Source of the DNA: Anaeromyxobacter terrae
Lineage (GTDB): Bacteria > Myxococcota > Myxococcia > Myxococcales > Anaeromyxobacteraceae
NCBI RefSeq assembly: GCF_022690685.1
Contig: NZ_JALCYY010000009.1
Location: 69,503 to 133,502, forward strand
DNA length: 64,000 nt
Reading direction: 5' to 3'
In this document: positions 56,222-64,000 of the stretch, piece by piece
Layout: each line of letters starts with the position of its first letter
Position numbering within the stretch: the first letter of the stretch is position 1
The notes under the pieces: generated by a model
Databases searched by the model: none
What the model saw: the letters and a program-made list of their open reading frames with translations, nothing else
What the model was told of the DNA's origin: nothing
Program-made: the position numbers and the translations under genes

Positions 56222-56254
56222 GGCCCCGCTCCCGGGGCCTCATCCTTTGAGGCC
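56222..56254 (+). promoter_or_regulatory. infC leader with two mutually exclusive hairpins
   Basis: GGCCCC (56222-56227) pairs with GGGGCC (56234-56239). GGCCTCA (56236-56242) pairs with TGAGGCC (56248-56254). The two stems share 56236-56239, so only one can form. This is a switch-like arrangement upstream of an operon (infC-rpmI-rplT) that other bacteria control through its leader. Confidence 0.55.
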
Positions 56255-56289
56255 ACCCAGGGGGCGACGGCGACCGTAGTCGGAGGAGC

Positions 56290-56982
<693 letters not shown>

Positions 56983-57059
56983 GCCGGACCGACCTCCGTG
57001 CGCGGCGCGAGACCGGACGGTCCCGCCGCCGGGCACGATGAACGAAGGAACGACAGGAA

Positions 57060-57263
57060 ATGCCCAAGCTGAAGACGAAGAGCGGCGCGAAGAAGCGCTT
57101 CATCCCGAAGAAGAGCGGCAAGGTGAAGTTCCGCCGCGCCGGCGTTCGCCACCTCGCGACGTTCGGGAAGACGAAGAAGCAGAAGGTCCACCTCCGGGGC
57201 ACGGACCACCTGGCCCCGATGGACGAGAAGAAGATCAAGGAGTGCTTCCCGTACGCCCGCTAG
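57060..57263 (+). CDS. rpmI: 50S ribosomal protein L35
   Basis: The 67-residue basic protein (MPKLKTKSGAKKRFIPKKSG start, TFGKTKKQKVHLRGTDHLAP) is of the usual length. It lies between infC and rplT in the conserved order infC-rpmI-rplT. ATG 57060 follows AGGAA closely. Confidence 0.96.
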   Translation: MPKLKTKSGAKKRFIPKKSGKVKFRRAGVRHLATFGKTKKQKVHLRGTDHLAPMDEKKIKECFPYAR

Positions 57264-57363
57264 GGCGACGGGAGCCGTAACGCCCAAGCGGGGTCCACAA
57301 GAGTGCACGGTGCGTCACGAGGAGTGACGGGCCGCGGCGCCTCCCGCCGGCAGGAGAAGGAAG

Positions 57364-58832
<1,469 letters not shown>

Positions 58833-58841
58833 GCCCCCGGC

Positions 58842-61244
58842 ATGCGGATCTCACTCAAGTGGCTGTCGGAGTACGTGGACCTGCCGGCCCCGGACGAGGT
58901 GGCGCGGCGGCTCACCGCCGTCGGCTTCGAGGTCGAGGCCGTCGAGCGGGTCGGCCAGGGGCTCGCCGGGGTCGTCGCGGCGCGGATCCTCGCCTCGGAG
59001 AAGCACCCGAACGCCGAGAAGCTCTCCGTCACCCGGATCGACGCCGGCAAGGGCGAGCCGCTCCAGATCGTCTGCGGCGCGAAGAACTACCAGGTCGGCG
59101 ACGTCGTCCCGCTCGCCACCGTCGGCACGACGCTGCCGGGCGGCACGAAGATCGAGAAGGCGAAGCTCCGCGGGGTCGAGTCGTTCGGGATGCTGTGCTC
59201 GGCCCGCGAGCTCGGGCTCTCCGAGGACGCGAGCGGGCTCCTCATCCTCGACCGCGGCATCGCGCCGGGCACCCCCGTCGCGGACGCGCTCGGGCTCGAG
59301 GACGTGCTCCTCGAGGTGAACGTCACGCCGAACCGGCCGGACGCGCTCTCGCACATCGGCATCGCCCGCGAGATCGCGGCGCTCCTGGGGCACCAGGTAA
59401 GGCTCCCCCGCCCCGCGCTGCGCGAGGCGGGCGCGCCGGCGGCGGAGGCGGTGAAGGTCCGGATCGAGGCGCCGGAGAAGTGCGCCCGGTACGCCGCGCG
59501 CGTCGTCGAGGGCGTGAAGATCGGCCCGTCGCCGCTGTGGCTCGCGCGCAGGCTCGAGTCGTGCGGCGTCCGCTCGATCTCGAACGTGGTCGACGCGACG
59601 AACTTCGTCCTCCTCGAGCTCGGCCACCCGCTCCACGCGTTCGACCTCGACCAGGTGGCGGGGCACGAGATCGTGGTCCGGACCGCCCGGCCGGGCGAGA
59701 AGATCGTCACGCTCGACGGCAAGGAGCGCGCGCTCGAGCCCGACGACCTCCTCATCGCCGATCGCGACCGCGGCAGCGCGCTCGCGGGGGTCATGGGCGG
59801 GGGCGACTCGGAGATCTCGGCGGGGACGACGCGCGTGCTCATCGAGTCCGCCTGGTTCGCGCCGAGCGGGATCCGCCGCACCTCGCGCCGGCACGGGCTC
59901 AAGACCGAGGCGTCCTACCGGTTCGAGCGCGGCGCCGATCCGGGGATGGTGATCCCGGCGCTCGATCGCTGCGCGGCGCTCATCGCGGAGCTCGCCGGCG
60001 GGACCGTCCGGCCCGGGATCGTCGACGCCCACCCGCGCCCGCACCACGCGCCGGAGGTGCGCCTCCGCTGGCGCCGGCCCGCCGAGCTGCTCGGCGTCGA
60101 CGTGGCGCGCGACGAGGTGCTCCGCGTCCTGGGCGGCCTCGGGTTCGAGGCGCGCGCGAGCGACGCGGACGGAGCCACCTTCGCGGTCCCGAGCTGGCGC
60201 GTCGATGTGTCGCTCGAGGAGGATCTCGTCGAGGAGATCGTCCGCACGAAGGGCTACGACGCCATCCCCGAGACGCTGCCCGCCAACGCCGCCCGCACGC
60301 CGGTCGAGCCCGCGGATGCGCAGGTGACCGCGCGCGCCCGGGAGGCGCTCGAGGGGGCCGGGTTCGCGGAGGCGGTGAACTTCAGCTTCGTCGCGGAGCG
60401 CGAGCTCGCGCCGTTCGCGGACCCCTCCGCGGCGGCGCTCCGCCCGATCGCGCTCAAGAACCCGATCAGCGCCGACCTGGCGGTGATGCGGACGAGCCTC
60501 GTGCCGTCGCTCCTCCGCAACACCTCCACGAACCGGCGACAGCGCGTCGAGGACGTGCGGCTCTACGAGCTCGCCCGCGTGTATCGCCCCGCCCCTGCCG
60601 GCTCGGACGTCCCCGCCGCCGAGGAGGGAGAGCTCGCCGGCGTGCTCGTCGGCCGCCGGAACCCGACCGGCTGGGCGGCAGGGCCGGACCCGATCGACTT
60701 CAACGACGCGAAGGCCGCGGTCGTGGCGGTGCTGGAGGCGCTCGGCATCGACGCGCGCTGGCGTGCTCGCGGCGGCGCGTGGCTCCACCCGCGGCTCTCC
60801 GCGGAGGTGCTCGGCGCCGACGGCGCGCCCCTCGGCGAGGTCGGTGAGCTCCACCCGCGCGTCGCCGCCGCGTTCGAGCTCCCGCGCGGGGTGTTCGCGT
60901 TCCGGCTCTCCGGTGCCGCGCTCGTCCGGAGCGCGCGGCTCGTCCCGCGCTACGGCGGGATCCCGCGCTTCCCCGCGGTGCTGCGCGACCTCGCGGTCGT
61001 CGTCGCGGAGGAGGTCGAGGCGGGCGCGGTGCTCGCGTCGGTCCGCGAGGAGCCGCTCGTCGAGGACGCGACGCTGTTCGACGTCTACCGCGGTCCCCCC
61101 ATCCCTGCGGGCAAGAAGAACCTCGCGCTCGCCATCCGCTACCGCGCCCCGGATCGGACGCTCACCGACACGGAGGCGGACGCTGCGCACGCGCGCATCG
61201 TCGCGCGCCTGCGCGGCGGGCTCGGCGCGGAGCTCAGAGGGTAG
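58842..61244 (+). CDS. pheT: Phenylalanyl-tRNA synthetase beta subunit
   Basis: The 800-residue long bacterial form pairs with PheS as an alpha2-beta2 enzyme. It has the N-terminal MRISLKWLSEYVDLPAPDEV, a tRNA-binding EMAP-like domain ~40-150 (ILASEKHPNAEKLSVTRIDA), and the B3/B4 editing domain (~210-390, VVDATNFVLLELGHPLHAFD). B5 (~400-470), the catalytic-like core and a C-terminal ferredoxin-fold anticodon-binding domain (RFPAVLRDLAVVVAEEVEAG, YRAPDRTLTDTEADAAHARI) follow. ATG 58842 lies nine bases after the pheS stop. Confidence 0.97.
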   Translation: MRISLKWLSEYVDLPAPDEVARRLTAVGFEVEAVERVGQGLAGVVAARILASEKHPNAEKLSVTRIDAGKGEPLQIVCGAKNYQVGDVVPLATVGTTLPGGTKIEKAKLRGVESFGMLCSARELGLSEDASGLLILDRGIAPGTPVADALGLEDVLLEVNVTPNRPDALSHIGIAREIAALLGHQVRLPRPALREAGAPAAEAVKVRIEAPEKCARYAARVVEGVKIGPSPLWLARRLESCGVRSISNVVDATNFVLLELGHPLHAFDLDQVAGHEIVVRTARPGEKIVTLDGKERALEPDDLLIADRDRGSALAGVMGGGDSEISAGTTRVLIESAWFAPSGIRRTSRRHGLKTEASYRFERGADPGMVIPALDRCAALIAELAGGTVRPGIVDAHPRPHHAPEVRLRWRRPAELLGVDVARDEVLRVLGGLGFEARASDADGATFAVPSWRVDVSLEEDLVEEIVRTKGYDAIPETLPANAARTPVEPADAQVTARAREALEGAGFAEAVNFSFVAERELAPFADPSAAALRPIALKNPISADLAVMRTSLVPSLLRNTSTNRRQRVEDVRLYELARVYRPAPAGSDVPAAEEGELAGVLVGRRNPTGWAAGPDPIDFNDAKAAVVAVLEALGIDARWRARGGAWLHPRLSAEVLGADGAPLGEVGELHPRVAAAFELPRGVFAFRLSGAALVRSARLVPRYGGIPRFPAVLRDLAVVVAEEVEAGAVLASVREEPLVEDATLFDVYRGPPIPAGKKNLALAIRYRAPDRTLTDTEADAAHARIVARLRGGLGAELRG

Positions 61245-61245
61245 G

Positions 61246-61704
61246 GTGGCCGCGCGCCGGCTGCCGCTCGCCGCGCTCGGATTCGCCGTCGCGGCGGCGC
61301 TCTCCTCCTGGAACCCGCTCTCGGCGCCGTTCGGCGTGATCGTCGGGCTCGTGGCCGCCGTCCTCGCGGTACGAGCCCTCGTCGAGGGCTCGAGCCGGGC
61401 GGCGGCGACGACCGCGCTCTGCCTGTCGCTCGCAGCGGCGATCGTGAGCGGGATGGTGCTCGCCCGGACGGCCGGCCTGGGGCGGCGCGGACCGGGCGAG
61501 AGCATCGTGACCGCCCCGTCGGGGGAGGGTGTCGATGCCCAGCTCGACGCGGCCGCCGAGCGAACGCGGGCGCCCCGGGAGGGGGCCCAGCGCGAGCTCC
61601 AGGCGGTGGAGAAGCGCGAAAGCGCCGCTCCGCCGCGCTCGGTTCCCCCGTCTTCCGAGCGGGGCGGCGCCCCTGCTCCACCGAGCGGGGCGGGTCAGCG
61701 CTGA
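61246..61704 (+). CDS. Small membrane protein of unknown function
   Basis: The 152-residue product has three hydrophobic segments (LPLAALGFAVAAALSSWNPL, FGVIVGLVAAVLAVRAL, AATTALCLSLAAAIVSGMVL). An Ala/Arg/Glu-rich helical region and a Pro/Ser-rich tail follow. No family is recognised. GTG 61246 lies directly after the pheT stop, with AGAGGG upstream, so it is cotranscribed. The tail lies on the cytoplasmic or periplasmic side, which cannot be told. It separates pheT from ihfA, which adjoin in E. coli. Confidence 0.68.
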   Translation: MAARRLPLAALGFAVAAALSSWNPLSAPFGVIVGLVAAVLAVRALVEGSSRAAATTALCLSLAAAIVSGMVLARTAGLGRRGPGESIVTAPSGEGVDAQLDAAAERTRAPREGAQRELQAVEKRESAAPPRSVPPSSERGGAPAPPSGAGQR

Positions 61705-61720
61705 CGGTGCGTGCGGGCGT

Positions 61721-61749
61721 TTGACACCGTTTTGGAAATCAGCTAACGA
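61721..61749 (+). promoter_or_regulatory. Sigma-70-type promoter of ihfA
   Basis: TTGACA (61721-61726) and TAACGA (61744-61749) are 17 bp apart, about 37 bases before the GTG start. ihfA can therefore be expressed independently of pheST. Confidence 0.75.
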
Positions 61750-61786
61750 ATTCGACACTTAGCCGACCCGGGAGCGGGAGCGCGAC

Positions 61787-62089
61787 GTGACCAAGGCCGA
61801 TATCATCGAGAGCGTCTACGAGAAGGTGGGCTTCTCCAAGAAGGAGGCCGCCGAGGTCGTCGAGATGGTCTTTGACACCATCAAGGAGACGCTCGAGCGC
61901 GGCGAGAAGATCAAGATCAGCGGCTTCGGCAACTTCATCGTCCGCGAGAAGAAGTCGCGCGTCGGCCGGAACCCGCAGACGGGCGAGGAGATCGAGATCA
62001 GCGCCCGGCGCGTGCTCACCTTCCGGCCCAGCCAGGTCCTGAAGAACGCGCTCAACCTGAGCGACATGCCGTCCCCGCCGGTCGCGTAG
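61787..62089 (+). CDS. ihfA: Integration host factor alpha subunit
   Basis: The 100-residue DNA-bending protein of the HU/IHF family has an N-terminal dimerisation helix pair (TKADIIESVYEKVGFSKKEA, EVVEMVFDTIKETLERGEKI), KISGFGNFIVREKKSRVGRN, and the intercalating arm with PQTGEEIEISARRVLTFRPS. GRNPQTGE and the family context after pheT favour IhfA over HU. GTG 61787 follows GGAGCGGGAGCG. It has its own promoter. IHF often assists sigma-54 promoters, of which rpoH here is a candidate. Confidence 0.94.
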   Translation: MTKADIIESVYEKVGFSKKEAAEVVEMVFDTIKETLERGEKIKISGFGNFIVREKKSRVGRNPQTGEEIEISARRVLTFRPSQVLKNALNLSDMPSPPVA

Positions 62090-62297
62090 CGCCCCGGGAC
62101 TCCCGCCTTCGAGCTCGTGCCGTTTCGCGTCGGGCTGCGCCCGAACGCGCGCCGTCTCGCTCGAACGTCCGCCGGGCGCGGGACGTGTCGTTCCCGCTGT
62201 CCGATCCAACCGTACTCCTGGGAGGCGCGGCGCGCGGTCACCCGCTCGCCACGGGGTCGGACGTGCCCATGTCGGGGCGCTCCCGCTGCGGGCACCC

Positions 62298-62311
62298 GGA
62301 AGCTAGCTTCC
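62298..62311. repeat. 14-bp perfect palindrome upstream of the zinc-knuckle gene
   Basis: GGAAGCTAGCTTCC is self-complementary over 14 bp, 38 bp before ATG 62350. It may be an operator of the small Cys-rich protein. Confidence 0.5.
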
Positions 62312-62349
62312 CTCCTGGCGAGCGCCGCTTCGGCGCGAGAGAGGCGACC

Positions 62350-62577
62350 ATGGATCGTTGTGCATGCTGCGGAGGCGCCGTCGGGCCCTACCCGGTGGGG
62401 CTCAGGTACCGCGGGCGGGAGACGACCTTCTGCTCGTTCGGCTGCGCCGTCGTGCAGGCCGCGCCCGCGTGCTACGCGTGCGGCGCGAAGATGCTCGGCC
62501 GCGGGCACGCGGTGGGCGGCCGGATGTACTGCTCGAGCGACTGCGTCCCCGCGCAGGTCGTCGCGAGCGCGGGCTGA
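62350..62577 (+). CDS. Tandem TRASH/YHS-like zinc-knuckle small protein
   Basis: The 75-residue protein has nine Cys arranged as two similar units. Unit 1 has C4-x2-C7 with C28-x3-C32 (LRYRGRETTFCSFGC); unit 2 has C41-x2-C44 with C61-x3-C65 (VGGRMYCSSDC). The C-x2-C ... Y-x-G-R-x-x-F/Y-C-S-x2-C spacing is typical of TRASH/YHS-type metal-binding modules that carry or sense copper or zinc. ATG 62350 has GAGAGAGG upstream; an upstream start at 62185 is not supported. The palindrome at 62298-62311 may control it. Confidence 0.8.
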   Translation: MDRCACCGGAVGPYPVGLRYRGRETTFCSFGCAVVQAAPACYACGAKMLGRGHAVGGRMYCSSDCVPAQVVASAG

Positions 62578-62688
62578 TCCCGGCCTCGCGCGCCAGCGAC
62601 GGCGCGCGGCCGGGGCCGTGCGCGCGGCGCGGAGCGCGACGCCGCGACGACGCGGCGCCGCGTCGGACCTCCCGGCTACGGTGAGGTC

Positions 62689-62988
62689 GTGCGCGTGAAG
62701 GTCGGACGACTCCAGGACATCGAGGACGGGCGCGGGCGGGTCGTCGAGGTGGGCGACCGCGAGCTCGCGCTCTTCCGCCAGGGCGAGCGCGTCTACGCGC
62801 TCGACAACGTGTGCCCGCACCGAGGCGCGGCCCTCGCGTTCGGGGACGTGAGGGGCGACACCGTGTTCTGCCCGCTTCACGCGTGGCCGTTCGAGCTCGA
62901 GACCGGCGCGTGCTCCGAGTTCCCGGACGTCTGCGTCCAGGCCTTCGAGGTGCGCGTCGAGGGCGGGGACGTCGTGGTGGAGCTATAA
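62689..62988 (+). CDS. Rieske [2Fe-2S] ferredoxin-like protein
   Basis: The 99-residue soluble single-domain Rieske protein has cluster ligands C42-P-H44 and C61-P-L-H64 in VCPHRGAALAFGDV and CPLHAWPFEL, with conserved spacing. It carries electrons for an oxygenase or reductase (NirD/CarAc-like group); the partner is unknown. GTG 62689 lies after GGTGAGG. It is followed by queD after seven bases, an odd pairing because neither needs the other by known chemistry. Confidence 0.88.
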   Translation: MRVKVGRLQDIEDGRGRVVEVGDRELALFRQGERVYALDNVCPHRGAALAFGDVRGDTVFCPLHAWPFELETGACSEFPDVCVQAFEVRVEGGDVVVEL

Positions 62989-62995
62989 GAGGGCC

Positions 62996-63385
62996 ATGGC
63001 AGCGATCGACTACCCCGACGCCCGCCGCATGCGGCTCGACGTCGAGTTCTACTTCGCCGCGGCGCACCGCCTCCCACGCTACGAGGGCCCGTGCTTCCGG
63101 ATGCACGGGCACAACTACCGGTTCTTCGTCGCGCTCGAGGGAGAGGTCGATCCACGCACCGGGATGATCGCCGACTTCGGCGAGGTGAAGCGCATCGTGC
63201 AGGAGCAGGTGCTCGCCCGGGTCGACCACCGCACCCTGAACGACGTGCTCGAGAACCCGACCGCCGAGAACATCGCGCGGTGGATCTGGGAGGTGCTCGA
63301 GCCACACCTGCCCGGCCTCGCCGAGGTCCGGCTCTACGAGATCCCGGACTCGTGCGTCACCTACCGGGGGCCGCGTGGCCGTTAG
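62996..63385 (+). CDS. queD: 6-Carboxy-5,6,7,8-tetrahydropterin synthase (QueD)
   Basis: The 129-residue T-fold enzyme converts dihydroneopterin triphosphate to carboxytetrahydropterin, an early step towards queuosine. Zinc ligands His24, His37 and His39 and nucleophile Cys33 are seen (FAAAHRLPRYEGPCFRMHGH). DFGEVKRIVQEQVLARVDHR and ENPTAENIARWIW follow, with the late acidic residue in LYEIPDSCVTY. It overlaps the next gene, a folE-like cyclohydrolase, by 11 bp. FolE makes the QueD substrate, so the two likely form a pathway pair. Confidence 0.9.
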   Translation: MAAIDYPDARRMRLDVEFYFAAAHRLPRYEGPCFRMHGHNYRFFVALEGEVDPRTGMIADFGEVKRIVQEQVLARVDHRTLNDVLENPTAENIARWIWEVLEPHLPGLAEVRLYEIPDSCVTYRGPRGR

Positions 63386-64000
63386 GACGATCCGACCGGC
63401 GCGGTCCCGCGGCGCCGGCGGCGCCGCCCCGCCCGATCCGGCGGCGGCGGCGGCGGCCGTCGAGCAGTTCCTCGACGCGCTCGGGCTGCCCGCCGAGGTG
63501 CGCGCGTCCGAGGATCTCCAGGGGACGCCCCGGCGCGTGGCGCAGGCGTGGCTCGAGGATCTCGTCGACGGCTATCGCCGCGAGCCGGCGGACCTCCTCG
63601 GCGAGGCGATCCCGTCGCCGAGCCGCGATCTCGTGGCGGTGACGGGCATCGCGTTCCACTCGGTCTGCCCGCACCACCTCCTGCCGTCGAGGGGGGTCGC
63701 CCACGTCGCGTACCTGCCCGGCGGAAAGGTGGTGGGCTTCGGCCAGCTCGTGCGGCTCGTCGACGCCCTCGCCCACCGGCTCCTGCTGCAGGAGGATCTC
63801 GCGCGCGCGATCGCCGACGCGCTCGTCACGCACCTCGGGGCGCGCGGGGCGGCGTGCCTGCTCGACGCGGAGCAGCTCTGCATGACCGTGCGCGGCGAGA
63901 AGCGCAGCGGCGCACGCGCGCACGCGGACGCCTGGGTGGGCGCCCTCGCGCGCGACGGGGCGGCGCGGCGGCGCTTCCTCGCGCTCGCCGGGCGCGGCGG
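63375..64000 (+). CDS. folE: GTP cyclohydrolase I-like protein (3' end beyond right edge)
   Basis: The frame is open from GTG 63375 to the window end, at least 208 codons. It has QGTPRRVAQAWLEDLVDGYR, the zinc and substrate region FHSVCPHHLLPSRGVAHVAY, LVRLVDALAHRLLLQEDLAR, and AEQLCMTVRGEKRSGARA (second zinc Cys). This is the FolE layout and should make dihydroneopterin triphosphate. Odd points: the canonical C-E-H-H reads C-P-H-H, and LPF is LPS. It might therefore be a divergent FolE, or a FolE-like paralog serving the overlapping queD. An Ala/Gly/Pro-rich N-terminus precedes the fold. Confidence 0.82.
   Translation, partial: MAVRTIRPARSRGAGGAAPPDPAAAAAAVEQFLDALGLPAEVRASEDLQGTPRRVAQAWLEDLVDGYRREPADLLGEAIPSPSRDLVAVTGIAFHSVCPHHLLPSRGVAHVAYLPGGKVVGFGQLVRLVDALAHRLLLQEDLARAIADALVTHLGARGAACLLDAEQLCMTVRGEKRSGARAHADAWVGALARDGAARRRFLALAGRG

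Overview
The window is chromosomal DNA of a very GC-rich, strongly GC3-biased bacterium. Two secreted proteins end in MYXO-CTERM sorting tails (Gly-Cys-rich turn, hydrophobic helix, Arg cluster). There are also several complex two-component proteins, a c-heme-type sensor kinase and TTG/GTG starts throughout. Together these point to a myxobacterium (Myxococcota), most likely an Anaeromyxobacter-type organism; the genus is an inference. I see no complete insertion sequence, prophage or CRISPR array.

Layout. (1) 1-14905 is a surface-polysaccharide locus. It holds two membrane proteins on the minus strand (one runs off the left edge), a DegT-type sugar aminotransferase, a GNAT acetyltransferase, a Wzx-type flippase, seven glycosyltransferases, an FkbM-like protein and a DUF2304 protein. 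The genes probably make and export an acylated amino-sugar glycan. (2) 14994-16723 has a duplicated pair of small membrane proteins and a stand-alone transposase-type HTH protein. (3) 17076-24619 holds hemA, a sensor kinase with a periplasmic CXXCH motif, its sigma-54 activator, rpoH behind a sigma-54-like promoter, a degenerate kinase plus receiver, and a solitary rplC with its own promoter and terminator. (4) 24828-43307 has typA, then a 1106-residue multi-receiver hybrid kinase and a second kinase. These are followed by a five-gene run of secreted or envelope proteins and a receiver-PATAN protein. (5) 43374-46345 is a set of small metabolic genes: a VOC protein, a metallo-beta-lactamase-fold hydrolase, a phosphatidyltransferase and a phosphoesterase. 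(6) 46474-62089 is the translation block tRNA-Val, thrS, infC, rpmI, rplT, pheS, pheT, ihfA. It is split between thrS and infC by the branched-chain amino acid genes leuA-leuC-leuD-ilvB-ilvN-ilvC. A promoter, a Leu-codon leader peptide and RNA hairpins precede leuA. (7) 62350-64000 has a tandem zinc-knuckle protein, a Rieske protein, queD and a folE-like gene cut by the right edge.

The most unusual signals are the leuA leader-peptide attenuator, nine tandem 7-bp repeats abutting a TATAAT box, and alternating GTGATT/AATCAC palindromes 21 bp apart after thrS. Also notable are the heme-c sensor kinase beside hemA, the sigma-54-like promoter of rpoH, and the MYXO-CTERM envelope cluster behind the hybrid kinases. 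Many genes overlap by 4 bp (ATGA, TTGA or GTGA), so translational coupling looks common. Several starts lie only 6-12 bases after a -10-like box, suggesting leaderless mRNAs.
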